Part shown: one piece after another, positions 26,638 to 35,869 of the stretch
Numbering within the stretch: the stretch's first letter is position 1
Layout: each line of letters starts with the position of its first letter
Origin: Pseudomonadota bacterium
GTDB taxonomy: Bacteria; Pseudomonadota; Gammaproteobacteria; Steroidobacterales; Steroidobacteraceae
Assembly: GCA_016704655.1 (NCBI GenBank)
Contig: JADIZR010000002.1
Span: forward strand, 62,001-126,000
Reading direction: 5' to 3'
DNA: 64,000 nucleotides
Notes under the pieces: model-generated
What the model was told of the DNA's origin: nothing
The model's input: the letters and a program-made list of their open reading frames with translations, nothing else
Databases searched by the model: none
Program-made: the position numbers and the translations under genes

Positions 26638-27112
26638 CGAGCGCCCAGCGCGAAAACGGCACCGAGACGCAATCGAACAACGAGCCGAGTTCCGAGGATT
26701 CAATCCTTCGCTTCGCCTGGTGCCGACCATTCCATGACGACCCTGCCCATGGGCTCACTGCCCCTCGCTACCCCAGCCCGGCTTGTTGCCGTTAGACCTG
26801 GTCTCGGCGTGCGTTCGGGTCGCCTCGTCCGGCCTGCGCCGGGCCGCGTGGGATCGATTTCAGGGGGGTGTGGTAGCATGCGCCGCGATCGTTGCCCGTA
26901 CGTGTCTTGCAGAGCGCCATTCGGCGCCTCTAGTTTCGAGCCGAAACGTCTTCGATCAGTGACAGGAAACGTCGCTGGAGCGCCGGCTGGATCAGCCAGG
27001 CGACACGAATGACTCACGGCTGCGAACCCCTGTTTGAATGAGTGTTGAGTAGTGCCGGCCAGGCAATGACGCCTGTGTTCCGGTTTGATGTGTTACTTCT
27101 GAGGATGTTCGA

Positions 27113-27502
27113 ATGACCAAGATTTACGTGGGCAACCTGCCTTTCACAGCGACGGAACCTGACGTGCGCGAGCTTTTCGCCCAGCACGGCACCGTCGAAT
27201 CCGTTGCCCTCCCGACTGACCGTGAGACCGGCCGGCCGCGCGGCTTTGGCTTCGTCGAAATGCCGCAGGCTGATGCCCAGCGCGCCATGCAGGCGCTCAA
27301 TGGCTTCAACATGGGGGGTCGTCCCCTGCGCGTCAATGAAGCGCAGGATCGTCCCCGCACCGGCGGCGGTGGCGGCGGCGGCGGTCGTCCGGGTGGCGGT
27401 GGCGGTGGCCGTCCGGGCGGCGGTGGCGGCGGCTATGGCGGTGGCGGCGGCGGCGGCGGCGGCTACGGCGGTGGTGGCGGCGGCGGTCAGCGCCGCTGGT
27501 AA
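27113..27502 (+). CDS. Glycine-rich RRM RNA-binding protein
   Basis: A 129-residue protein with one RNA recognition motif (residues 1-78): RNP2 is KIYVGNLPF and RNP1 is RPRGFGFVEM. The C-terminal 45 residues are almost all Gly with a few Arg, Pro and Tyr, as in bacterial glycine-rich RNA-binding proteins linked to cold response. The tail ends QRRW. It has a gene-free leader region upstream and an intrinsic terminator 60 bases downstream, so it is a single-gene unit. Cold induction is an inference from the family. Confidence 0.93.
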   Translation: MTKIYVGNLPFTATEPDVRELFAQHGTVESVALPTDRETGRPRGFGFVEMPQADAQRAMQALNGFNMGGRPLRVNEAQDRPRTGGGGGGGGRPGGGGGGRPGGGGGGYGGGGGGGGGYGGGGGGGQRRW

Positions 27503-27561
27503 CCCCGTTCGGGCCTGAGGCCTGAAGCCCGGTCCCGACCGAACCAGCAAGCCTGCTGAAG

Positions 27562-27586
27562 GCCGCAGCCTAACGGTTGCGGCTTT
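27562..27586 (+). terminator. Intrinsic terminator after the RRM gene
   Basis: Nine-bp stem GCCGCAGCC/GGTTGCGGC with a TAAC loop (one G-T pair), followed by TTTCACT. It lies 60 bases after the RRM stop codon. The T tract is short, so efficiency may be modest. Confidence 0.7.
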
Positions 27587-27661
27587 CACTCCCTGGCGCT
27601 CGAAGCACCCTCCTGGGTGCGGCGGGATCGCGCGCCTGCGGCGAATATTCAATTCGCCTGC

Positions 27662-29753
27662 TTACCACATGTCCCGCAAACGGCTCGCGACGTCGATGCG
27701 CGGGCCCTCGGCTGCCTTGAGTGCGCCGAATCCTTCCTTCGTTTCCCCGGCGGTCACCCGCTGGAATCTCTTCATCACCGGCTCGGTCAGGAAGCGGCTG
27801 CGCGCGCCATGCACGTAGCGGTCACCCGTGCCCTGTTGCTGTGTGACGTAGAAGCGCACGGGAGCGATCAATCGCAGCTCGGTGCGGGCCCGCGTCATCG
27901 CCACGTAGAGCAGGCGGCGCTCCTCCTCCAGTAGTTCGGCCCGGCCGGCCGCGAACTCCGACGGGAACGTTCCGTCGGTGACGTTCAACACGTGCACCGA
28001 CTCCCACTCCTGTCCTTTGGCGGAATGCACCGTCGACAGCACGAGGTAGTCCTCGTCGAGCAGCGGATCGCCGGCGAGGTCCCCCGTGGCCTGCGGCGGG
28101 TCGAGCGTGAGTTCCGTGACGAAAGTTTCGCGGGTGAGGTGCTGCTGGCTCAGGCGCTCGAGCTGGTCGAGATCGCCGCGCCGCGCATGCGCTGCCTCGT
28201 ACAGGCGTTCGAGCTGCGGTTCGTACCATTGCCGCACGCGTCCCACCTGCCCTTCCCAAGGCGCGTTTTCCGCGCCGATGTCGGCCAGCAACCGGGTGAG
28301 CGGGCCCCAGGTATCGCGGGTCGCTGCAGGCACGGGGTGCGCCAGCAGCGCCAGCCACGAAAATGCTGCGGCTTCGAACGCTTCGCACGCGCGCTGTGCA
28401 TTGGCGGGACCCATGCCGGGCAGCAACTGCAGCACACGGAAGGCCGCGATGCGGTTGCGCGGGTTGTCGGCCCAGCGCAGCAGCGCGAGCAGGTCCTTCA
28501 CGTGCGCAGCTTCGAGGAACTTGAGGCCGCCGTACTTCACGTACGGGATGTTCCGGCGCATGAGTTCGAGTTCGAGCACGTCGCTGTGATCGGCGTTGCG
28601 GAACAGCACCGCCTGGCGACGCAGGTCGACCCCACGCTCGCGCGCCTCCAGCACGCAGTCGGCGACGAAGATCGCCTGTGCCTGTTCGTCGAGCACCGTC
28701 ACGTACTGCGGCAACGCGCCGGAACCACGCACGCTGTGCAGGTGCTTGCGGTACTGCCGCGCGCCCTCCGCCATCAGCGTGTTGGCGGCATCGAGCACGG
28801 GCTGTGTCGAACGATAGTTTTCCTCGAGCGTGACGACGCGCGCGGTCGGCGTGAAGCGCGACGGAAATCCGAGGATGTTGTCGATCGACGCGGCACGGAA
28901 GGAATAGATCGCCTGTGCGTCGTCGCCGACGACGGTGAGTCCGGCGCCGTCGGGCTTGAGCCGCAGCAGGATCTCGGCCTGCACGACGATTGGTGTCCTG
29001 GTATTCATCGACCAGCACATGGTCGAAACGCGAGCCGATTTCGGCAGCCAGCGCCGGATCGGCCGTCATCACGTGCCAGTAAAGCAGCAGGTCGTCGTAG
29101 TCGAGTACCTGCTGTTCGAGCTTGGCCTCGACGTAGGCGCGGCACAGTGCCGTCAGTTGCTGTTCCCAGTCGAGGCACCACGGGTATGCCGTCTCGAGCG
29201 TGTGCCGCAACGGACGCTGCGAGTTGACGCGATGCGAGTAGAGCCCCAAGCAGGTGTCCTTGCGCGGGAATCGCTTCACCGTCTTCGAGAAGCCGAGCCG
29301 GTGACGCACGACGTCCATGAGGTCGGCGGAATCGCTGCGGTCGAGCACGCTGAAGGCGGGATCGAGGCCGAGCCGCGGCGCATATTCGCGGATCAGGCGG
29401 TTGCCAATCGAGTGGAACGTGCCGGACCACGGCAGTCGCAGATGGTCCGGGACGCGGGTCGTCGAATTCGCCCGGGCCGCGAGCGCCTCGGCCATGACCT
29501 TCTGCGCGCGCCGGGTCATTTCGAGCGCGGCCCGCCGCGTGAACGTGAGCAACAGCATGCGCTCCGGCAGCACGCCGGCGAGCAGCAGGCGCGCGACTCG
29601 ATGCGCCAGCGTGCTGGTCTTGCCCGTGCCCGCCCCGGCGATGACGAGTAATGGCGCGGCTTGAATTCCACCACTGCCGCGCGGTTCGCCATGCATCACC
29701 GCGTCGCGTTGCGCGGCGTTGAGCGTGGCGAAGGCGGAGTTCGTGCTGGACAT
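27662..29753 (-). pseudogene. UvrD/Rep family DNA helicase, one frameshift
   Basis: About 697 residues if repaired. Superfamily 1A helicase motifs appear in order: motif I GAGTGKT near residue 42, LLLTFTRRAA, the Walker B region LVDEYQDTN, then in another frame VVGDDAQAIYSFRA, LEENYRS, STVHSAKGQEW and YVAMTRAR. The shift lies at about 28988-28994, between DTN and VQAEILL, where one base is extra. Every motif is present, so the helicase is probably functional in the living cell. The C-terminal tail is basic. It is divergent from the AhpD-like gene. Confidence 0.9.
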
Positions 29754-29802
29754 GGCAGGCAGTCACTATAGGCAGAGGCTGTATGGATATCCAGTACCGA
29801 CG

Positions 29803-29950
29803 GGCAGGAAGGTCAGGAAGCGCAGGAAGGGAAGGGGGGCGGTCGCTTCTTGCCTTCCGGCACTTCCGGCACTTCCGGCACTTCCTGCGCTTCCTGACCT
29901 TCCTGCGCTTCCTGACCTTCCTGCGCTTCCTGACCTTCCTGCCCTTCCTT
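29803..29950. repeat. Inverted nonamer arrays, third locus
   Basis: A short purine arm (AGGAAGGTC, AGGAAGCGC, AGGAAGGGA) is followed by a longer pyrimidine arm: GGCACTTCC three times, then an 18-base unit GCGCTTCCTGACCTTCCT repeated three times. It lies between two divergent genes, so here it cannot be a shared terminator and instead sits in the promoter region. Arm lengths are unequal, so only part can pair. Confidence 0.85.
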
Positions 29951-30006
29951 GTAATATGCCGGCCCCACGGGGTGTCGTTTCGATTACCGGGGGGTTGGAC
30001 CAGAAA

Positions 30007-30627
30007 ATGGCGAAAGGGAACAGCGACGCACCGCAGGCGGACCGATACCCGTCACAGCCGTCGCACGTGACGGCGCTCGACCTGCCGCTGCCGCCGCGCG
30101 AGTCGCTGCCGCCCGACCTGCAGAAGTACTTCCGCGTGTGCGACGAGAGGATCGGCTTCCTGCCGAACGTGCTCGCCGCCTACACCTTCGACGAGAAGAA
30201 GCTGCGCGCGTTCATCGGCTTCTACAACGAGCTGATGCTCGAGGACTCGCCGCTCAGCAAGCTCGAACGCGAGATGATCGCGGTGGTCGTCTCGTCGGCC
30301 AATCGCTGCTACTACTGCCAGGTGGCGCACGGGCAGGCTGTGCGCGAACTTTCAGGCGATCCGGCGTTTGGCGAGCTGCTGATCATGAACTACCGCGCGG
30401 CGGCGCTGCTGCCGCGGCAACGGGCGATGCTCGACTTCGCCCACAAGATGACCGTGACGCCCGCCGAGATCGTCGACGAGGATCGTGCCGCACTGCGTGA
30501 CGCGGGTTTCGACGATCGCTCGATCTGGGACATCGCCGCGGTGGCTGCATTCTTCAACCTGTCGAACCGGATGGCGACCGCAGTCGACATGATGCCGAAC
30601 CTCGAATACCACGCGAAGAGCCGCTGA
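30007..30627 (+). CDS. AhpD-like peroxidase-related protein
   Basis: About 206 residues of the carboxymuconolactone decarboxylase/AhpD superfamily. The redox motif CYYCQVAHG carries the CxxC pair and nearby His used for alkylhydroperoxidase-type chemistry, preceded by SKLEREMIAVVVSSANR, as in the uncharacterised peroxidase-related enzyme family. The C-terminus WDIAAVAAFFNLSNRMA is typical. Substrate and electron donor are unknown. The ATG of MAKGNSDAP is chosen; an ATG 52 bases earlier would add a poorly conserved leader. Confidence 0.85.
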   Translation: MAKGNSDAPQADRYPSQPSHVTALDLPLPPRESLPPDLQKYFRVCDERIGFLPNVLAAYTFDEKKLRAFIGFYNELMLEDSPLSKLEREMIAVVVSSANRCYYCQVAHGQAVRELSGDPAFGELLIMNYRAAALLPRQRAMLDFAHKMTVTPAEIVDEDRAALRDAGFDDRSIWDIAAVAAFFNLSNRMATAVDMMPNLEYHAKSR

Positions 30628-30777
30628 CGGTTCGGCGGCTGTCGCGTGCAACGCTGGATAAACCCCGGCGGGTCCTGCAGTCGACGCAACGCCGTCGACT
30701 GGCAATGCCGGTCGGCTTGAAGGCGAGCCTGCCGCAGGCCTACCATGGCTGATTATCGCCGCGCCTGGAGAGTCCCC

Positions 30778-31353
30778 GTGAACCTGCGACATTGCCGTCA
30801 ACGCCTGCTGCTCGCCTGCTCGTTACTGAGCCTGCTCGTGGTCGCTGGCTGCGCCTCTGGTCCGACGATCCGCAGCAACGTCGATCCGGGCGTCGATTTC
30901 AAGAGCTTCCGCACGTTCGGCTTCTTCGAGCCGCTCGCCACCGATCGCGAGGGTTACCAGTCGCTGATTTCGCAGCAGCTGGTGGCCTCGGCTGAGCGCG
31001 AGCTGGTGGCCCGCGGTCTGCAGCGCTCGGACACGAGTCCTGACCTGCTGGTGAACTTCAGCGCGAACCTCGATCAGCGCCTTCGCGTCACGCAGACGCC
31101 GGCGGTCCACTCGCGCAACTTCCATAGCCACCGGCGGGGCTTTTACAGCACCTGGCCGATGTACCAGCAGACCGAGGTCCGCCAGTACACGAAAGGCACG
31201 CTCGGCATCGACATAGTCGACGCGGCCCGGCGGCAACTGGTCTGGGAAGGCTTCGCCCTGGGCCGGGTTACGCAGCGGACGACGGACAACCTCGGGCCCG
31301 TGCTCGATGCGGCGGTCGTGGATATTTTCAGCAGTTTCCCGCTGCAGCCCTAG
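30778..31353 (+). CDS. DUF4136 lipoprotein
   Basis: A 191-residue lipoprotein. The GTG start, with GGAGAG 7 bases upstream, gives a signal ending in the lipobox VAGC. The DUF4136 pattern follows: VDFKSFRTFGFFEP, a mid region SPDLLVNFSANLDQ and a C-terminal RQLVWEGFALGRV. Family members are outer-membrane-associated with unknown role. The stop codon shares CTAG with the convergent aldehyde dehydrogenase. An in-frame ATG at 30745 is a weaker start. Confidence 0.88.
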   Translation: MNLRHCRQRLLLACSLLSLLVVAGCASGPTIRSNVDPGVDFKSFRTFGFFEPLATDREGYQSLISQQLVASAERELVARGLQRSDTSPDLLVNFSANLDQRLRVTQTPAVHSRNFHSHRRGFYSTWPMYQQTEVRQYTKGTLGIDIVDAARRQLVWEGFALGRVTQRTTDNLGPVLDAAVVDIFSSFPLQP

Positions 31354-32729
31354 CGGACCAGTTCCATGATCCTGCGCTTGAAGTCGTTGTACGGCGGATA
31401 GCGCATGGGCGCGTCGAAGCGGAAGCCGCGCTTCATGACGGGCTTCATGTGGCTGAACGTTTCGAAGCCGTACCAGCCTGTGTAGCGGCCCATGCCGCTG
31501 TTGCCGATGCCACCGAACGGCAGCTCCGGCGAGACCATGAAGATCACCGCGTCGTTGATGCAGACGCTGCCGGCGCTCAGCTTGTCCAGCACGGCGTCTT
31601 CGAGCGCCTTGCTTTTCGTGAACAGGTACAGGGCGAGCGGCTTCGGCCGGTCGGCGACGAACTTGATCGCGTGGTGCATCTCGTCGACGGTGATGACGGG
31701 CAGCACCGGGCCGAAGATCTCCTCCTGCATCAACTCGGAGTCCGGCGCCGGGTCCAGCACGATCGTCGGGGCGACGTAGCGCTTCGCCACATCCACCTGT
31801 CCGCCCGTGTGAATCGTCTGCCCTTCCAGCAGCCTGGCAAACCGCGCAGTGTGGCGTTCACTCGCGATGCGGCAGTAGTCGGGGCTCTGGCTCGGGTCTT
31901 CGCCGTAGAACTCCTTGATCTTCGCCGCCAGGATCTCGGTGAACTGCGCTGCCACCGCCCTGTGCACCAGCACGTGATCGGGGGCTACACAGGTTTGCCC
32001 GGCATTGATGAATTTGCCCCAGGCGATGCGCGATGCCGCGACCTCGAGGTTGGCGTTCTTGTCGATCAGGCACGGGCTCTTGCCGCCCAGCTCGAGGGTG
32101 CATGGGGTCAGGTGCTTCGCCGCAGCGGTCATCACGATGCGCGCGACGCGTTCGTTGCCGGTGTACAGAATGTGGTCGAACTGGTTTTCGAGCAGCTCGG
32201 TCGTCTCCGGAACACCGCCTTCGACCACGGCGAAGGCGTCCTTGTCGAGATAGCGCGGCAGGATCCGGGCGATCGCCGCCGAGGTGTGCGTCGTGACCTC
32301 AGAGGGCTTCATCACGGCGCAGTTGCCGGCGGCGATCGCGCCGACCAGCGGGGCGCACACCATGGACAATGGATAGTTCCAGGGGGCGATGATCAGCACG
32401 ACGCCCTTGGGCTCGGGCTGGATGTAGCTGCTGCCCGGGAGCGCCATCATCGGCGTCGACACACGCTTGGACCGGGCCCAGCGGTGCAGGTGCTTGCGCG
32501 CGTAGTTTGCCTCGCTCGCGACGAATCCGAGTTCACTGAGCGCCGTCTCGAAACTTCCCTTGTGCAGGTCGGCCTGGAGCGCTGCGGCGAAATCCGCCTC
32601 GTGCTCGCGCATCATCCGGGCGAGTTCGCCGAGCTGGTGCAACCGCCATTCGATCGGGCGCGTCTTCCCGGTCGCGAACGTGGCCCGCACGCGCTGCAGC
32701 ACGTCCGGTATCGATTCTGCTGTCGTCAT
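31350..32729 (-). CDS. Aldehyde dehydrogenase, class 3 type
   Basis: A 459-residue NAD(P)-dependent aldehyde dehydrogenase. The catalytic Glu is in LELGGKSPC and the catalytic Cys in FINAGQTCVAPD; APWNYPLSMVCAPLVGAIAA and EEIFGPVLPV are family blocks. The short length, KLSAGSVCINDAVIF and the C-terminal KRRIMELVR place it with the class 3 / fatty aldehyde / coniferyl aldehyde dehydrogenase group. GGAGACGGGG precedes the ATG; the open frame upstream is not conserved. Oxidation of medium or long aldehydes is the likely role. Confidence 0.93.
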   Translation of the reverse strand: MTTAESIPDVLQRVRATFATGKTRPIEWRLHQLGELARMMREHEADFAAALQADLHKGSFETALSELGFVASEANYARKHLHRWARSKRVSTPMMALPGSSYIQPEPKGVVLIIAPWNYPLSMVCAPLVGAIAAGNCAVMKPSEVTTHTSAAIARILPRYLDKDAFAVVEGGVPETTELLENQFDHILYTGNERVARIVMTAAAKHLTPCTLELGGKSPCLIDKNANLEVAASRIAWGKFINAGQTCVAPDHVLVHRAVAAQFTEILAAKIKEFYGEDPSQSPDYCRIASERHTARFARLLEGQTIHTGGQVDVAKRYVAPTIVLDPAPDSELMQEEIFGPVLPVITVDEMHHAIKFVADRPKPLALYLFTKSKALEDAVLDKLSAGSVCINDAVIFMVSPELPFGGIGNSGMGRYTGWYGFETFSHMKPVMKRGFRFDAPMRYPPYNDFKRRIMELVR

Positions 32730-32846
32730 CCCCGTCTCCCTCGGCCTTCTGGCAGCCCCGCTGTGCGACAACGCTACCACACAGCGAGCTGGCTTGGTGC
32801 ACCGCACCAAATGCAGAATGCGGCATCGTCGGGGACGGGGAACGGC

Positions 32847-33404
32847 ATGGCTGGCAGGGTCCGCAGCGTCTACAAAGGCAAGGTCCTCAAGCTCAATGTC
32901 GAGCGCGTCAAGCTGCCGAATGGCGCGGTGGTGGACCTGGAAGTCGCGCACCACCCGGGCGGAGCTGTCGTAGTCGCGCTCGATGCGGCAGGTCGCGTCT
33001 GCCTGTTGCGGCAGTACCGCCATGCGGCGGGCGGCTGGATCACCGAGTTACCGGCGGGCAAGATCGACAACCGGGAGCCGCCGCTCGAGTGCGCAAAGCG
33101 CGAGCTGGCCGAAGAAGCGGGCGTAACCGCGCGATACTGGAAACGCCTGGGTCAGTTCTTCAGTTCCCCCGGCGTGTTCACCGAGGTCATCCACGTCTTC
33201 CTGGCGCGAGGGCTGGCGCCTTGCGACTCGGCGCCGGAAGCCCACGAGGTCCTCGAGGCGCGCTGGGTCCCGCTGGCGGAGGCAACAGCGCTGGCGGCAA
33301 ACGGCAGCCTGCCGGACGCGAAGACGACCATCGGCCTGTTCTGGGCCCGGGCCCTCCTGCAGACCAGGGGGCGCGCAGCGGCTGTCGCTCGACCCGGAAC
33401 GTGA
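32847..33404 (+). CDS. Nudix hydrolase, ADP-ribose pyrophosphatase-like
   Basis: A 185-residue Nudix protein. The Nudix box matches G-x5-E-x7-REUxEExGU: GKIDNREPP then CAKRELAEEAGV, with metal-binding glutamates in REL-EE. The N-terminal SVYKGKVLKLNVERVKLPNG and VVVALDAAGRVCLLRQYR are typical of NudF/ADP-ribose pyrophosphatases, which cleave ADP-ribose to AMP and ribose phosphate. It is divergent from the aldehyde dehydrogenase, with about 117 bases between starts. Confidence 0.9.
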   Translation: MAGRVRSVYKGKVLKLNVERVKLPNGAVVDLEVAHHPGGAVVVALDAAGRVCLLRQYRHAAGGWITELPAGKIDNREPPLECAKRELAEEAGVTARYWKRLGQFFSSPGVFTEVIHVFLARGLAPCDSAPEAHEVLEARWVPLAEATALAANGSLPDAKTTIGLFWARALLQTRGRAAAVARPGT

Positions 33405-33483
33405 TGCATTTCACACTGTCGGCCTCGTACATTTTGTAGCATTACGGTCGACGTCCGTCCGGCAGAAGACAGAACGAAACCCC

Positions 33484-33873
33484 ATGGCCGACGAATCTTC
33501 GCGCAAGCCGCCGGTCCTCCCGGCACTGCCGCCGGTCCCGCCGGAGCCGGGCGAGCCCGGTCGCCTGGCCGAAGACGATCGCGGCAACATTACCTGGCAG
33601 TGGGCGAACGAAGACGTTCTCCAGGCTGACGACACTGCCGGCGCCATCGAGCGGCTGCGCGTCCTGGTCGATCCGAAACTCGACGTAGTCGACGACGACG
33701 CCACGAGGAATCCGGTCCGGGACAACCCGAAGGGCCTGAAGGTCGGCTACAACCCGTACGACAGCGGGTCACTCGGCAAGACGGCGCGAATCAAGAAGCT
33801 GGACCTGCGCGAGCTCTCGAAATGGATCGACGCGAAGCGCAAAGCCGAAGAGTCCGGCGACCCCGAGAAGTAA
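33484..33873 (+). CDS. Hypothetical protein, Pro-rich N-terminus
   Basis: A 129-residue soluble, charged protein. The first 25 residues are Pro-rich (KPPVLPALPPVPPEPGEP); the rest holds ITWQWANEDVL, VDPKLDVVDDD and a conserved-looking NPYDSGSLGKTARIKKLDLR ending in a Lys/Glu-rich helix. Codon use and a clear ATG support a real gene. No domain is recognised. The NPYDSG and KLDLRELSKWI segments might bind a partner protein, but that is a guess. Confidence 0.65.
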   Translation: MADESSRKPPVLPALPPVPPEPGEPGRLAEDDRGNITWQWANEDVLQADDTAGAIERLRVLVDPKLDVVDDDATRNPVRDNPKGLKVGYNPYDSGSLGKTARIKKLDLRELSKWIDAKRKAEESGDPEK

Positions 33874-33889
33874 GCCCGCCCGGGCGAGC

Positions 33890-34552
33890 TCACGCGAAGT
33901 GCAGTGCGTGCCTGAGCTTGGCGTGACTCCCGAGCCTGTAGAACGACCGTAACTCCGCGAGCAGTGCCGCGGGGCGGGCCTGTCGCCTGCGCAGGAATCT
34001 CGTCTCGAGTCGCTCGCAGAATCGTGCTGCACAGCGGTGAGCTTCGGCGTACCGCTCCCGCTCCGCGGCGGTCAGGTGCGGCAGGAGGCGACACCCTTCG
34101 AACAAGCGCTGGAACAGCTCACCCGGGAAGCGGCCCCCACGCTGCGCCAGCAACAGGCTGAGCGCGCTCGCATACTTGTCCACCTCCGCCTGCAGCTCGA
34201 GTTCGAGCAACGACACCCGGCGATCGCAGTCCGCGCTCCACGTCAGGTAGTGGAAATGGCTGACGCCCTCGAGGGCGGTGCAGTAGTCGCCAAGGTTCGA
34301 TTCATCGAGAGCGACGAGCGGACAGCGCCGACCAAGCCGCTCCAGCACGGACACATCAAGGTACAACCCCAGTTCCATGCCATCGTCCGTCGTGGCGATC
34401 AGCAACTGCTCGTCGGTCGCGGGTGGTGACGGCAACTCCTGCAACGCCGCAGCATGCGCCGGATCGGTGATCAGGTAGTCGTGCACGTCGTGCGCGACAG
34501 GCGCGTCGTAGAGCGCTGCCAGCAGTGACTGCATCTGCCCGAGCAACGTCAT
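33890..34552 (-). CDS. Hypothetical helical protein, second gene of a pair
   Basis: A 220-residue protein rich in Leu, Ala and Arg and mainly helical. It contains an early DVHDYLITDP segment, a central TTDDGMELGLYLDVSVLERLG and a basic C-terminus with ETRFLRRRQARPAALL. No signal peptide, membrane helix or catalytic motif is seen. It begins 9 bases after the stop of the partner gene, so the two are almost surely co-transcribed. Function unknown. Confidence 0.8.
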   Translation of the reverse strand: MTLLGQMQSLLAALYDAPVAHDVHDYLITDPAHAAALQELPSPPATDEQLLIATTDDGMELGLYLDVSVLERLGRRCPLVALDESNLGDYCTALEGVSHFHYLTWSADCDRRVSLLELELQAEVDKYASALSLLLAQRGGRFPGELFQRLFEGCRLLPHLTAAERERYAEAHRCAARFCERLETRFLRRRQARPAALLAELRSFYRLGSHAKLRHALHFA

Positions 34553-34561
34553 GGGCCTGCC

Positions 34562-35182
34562 TCAGTTCGGAGCGTGCCCGGTCGGCACGACGGCTGGCTC
34601 GACACCGAGGCCGCGCAGGATGCCATGCGCACGCGGGCTGCCGGTCTTGAGCCAGATCTCGTACTGGCGCAGCACGTCGCGGTGATCGTGGCGATGCGCC
34701 ATCTCGCTCACGTCGTTCAGCGCGTCGACGAGTCGCTGGAACTTGTGTGCAAGCTCGGTGAAAACGGCGCCCAGTGCACGTCCGCGAGCACCGGTGCGGC
34801 ACGAGTCCGCGAGCGTGCCGTAGGCACGGCCACCCATGGCAATGTGATAGTCGATGTCGACCAGTCGTCGCGCGAAGCCCTGCGCGAAGAAGCCCGCCAT
34901 GAACAGCGAGACGTCGCCGAGGCGCTGCAGCGTGCGCAGGCGATCTTCGCGCGTGGGCGCTTCGCCCGCTTCTGCCAGCATCAGGGCCAGGGGCTTGAGT
35001 TGCGGCCCGCCGGAGGCGCCGTCGAACAGCGCTTCCGAGCGCGCGAACATCGTCAGCAGGTTGACGACGTAATGTTCGGTGTGGTCCTCCACCTCGACCC
35101 GTTGCCGCTCGAGCGCTGCATGGACCGAATCGCGGAAGAACTCCTGCAAGTTGCGCACGTCGATCGTCGGGTCGTGGGCCAT
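34562..35182 (-). CDS. Hypothetical helical protein, first gene of a pair
   Basis: A 206-residue soluble protein, mostly alpha-helical. It begins with VRNLQEFFRDSVHAALERQR and contains HTEHYVVNLLTMFARSEALFD and LGDVSLFMAGFFAQGFARR, which look like conserved helices. The C-terminus carries DVLRQYEIWLKTGSPRAHGIL. No known domain is recognised. The HTEHYVVNLL helix with two His and a Glu could bind metal, but there is no family support. It leads the two-gene unit. Confidence 0.8.
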   Translation of the reverse strand: MAHDPTIDVRNLQEFFRDSVHAALERQRVEVEDHTEHYVVNLLTMFARSEALFDGASGGPQLKPLALMLAEAGEAPTREDRLRTLQRLGDVSLFMAGFFAQGFARRLVDIDYHIAMGGRAYGTLADSCRTGARGRALGAVFTELAHKFQRLVDALNDVSEMAHRHDHRDVLRQYEIWLKTGSPRAHGILRGLGVEPAVVPTGHAPN

Positions 35183-35371
35183 GCCGCGTTCCTCTGCAGT
35201 GCCGTTGGCAGCCAGCGATCGCGCCTGCTGACAGATCGCATCGCCGCGAGCCTGGTTCTACGCAGCTGAAACTAAAGGCAGTCGTAAAGATTTTTCAAGG
35301 GGCACGTAGTGCGTTCTGCGAGCCAGCGCACGGATCGGTACCATGCAGGCATCGTTCAAAGGCGGCGCAGC

Positions 35372-35869
35372 ATGAAAGTCTTCGGCATCGTGGGCCGGAA
35401 AAACTCCGGCAAGACGCACCTGGTCACGCGGCTGGTGCGTCTCGCGGCGCGGCGCGGACTGCGTGTGTCGACGCTCAAGCACGCGCATCATTCCCTCGAT
35501 ATCGATCGCCCCGGCAAGGACAGCCACCTGCATCGCGAGGCCGGCGCGCATGAAGTGCTGGTCGCATCGGCCGAGCGCTGGGCGCTGATGCACGAGCATC
35601 GCGGCGCACCGGAACCGTCGCTGGTCGAACTGCTGTCGCGGCTCGCACCCTGCGACCTGGTGCTGGTCGAGGGTTTCAAGCGCGAAGTCTGCCTGCGGCT
35701 CGAGGTCTACCGCGCCAGTTGCGGGCAGTTACCGCTGGTTTTCGAGGACCAGGGCATCCTGGCGGTGGCGACTGACGACGTCACGACTTTTGCAGGACGC
35801 AGCGACCTGCCGTGCCTGCCGCTGGATGACGACGCGGCGGTGCTGGACTACGTGCTCACGCGGGCCTGA
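35372..35869 (+). CDS. mobB: Molybdopterin-guanine dinucleotide biosynthesis protein MobB
   Basis: A 165-residue P-loop GTPase-like protein. Walker A is GRKNSGKTHL at residues 8-17, and LKHAHHSLDIDRPGKDSHLHREAGA is the conserved MobB segment that follows; LVEGFKREVCLRLEVYR is the next block. MobB assists MobA in adding GMP to molybdopterin. No mobA or other molybdenum gene is in the window. The ATG is chosen because MKVFGIVG aligns with the family start. Its last 22 bases overlap the HAD gene. Confidence 0.93.
   Translation: MKVFGIVGRKNSGKTHLVTRLVRLAARRGLRVSTLKHAHHSLDIDRPGKDSHLHREAGAHEVLVASAERWALMHEHRGAPEPSLVELLSRLAPCDLVLVEGFKREVCLRLEVYRASCGQLPLVFEDQGILAVATDDVTTFAGRSDLPCLPLDDDAAVLDYVLTRA

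Larger units (their letters stand above)
26509..27112. other. Long gene-poor stretch and leader before the RRM gene
   Basis: About 600 bases with no supported gene on either strand. It holds a weak terminator, a 7-bp stem (CGCTGCA/TGCAGCG, 26565-26592), a near-perfect 19-base palindrome at 26619-26637 and several short hairpins between 26900 and 27060, such as GCGCCATTCGGCGC. The last 200 bases may be an untranslated leader of the RNA-binding protein mRNA, since genes of this type often have long leaders, but no promoter could be placed. Confidence 0.4.
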
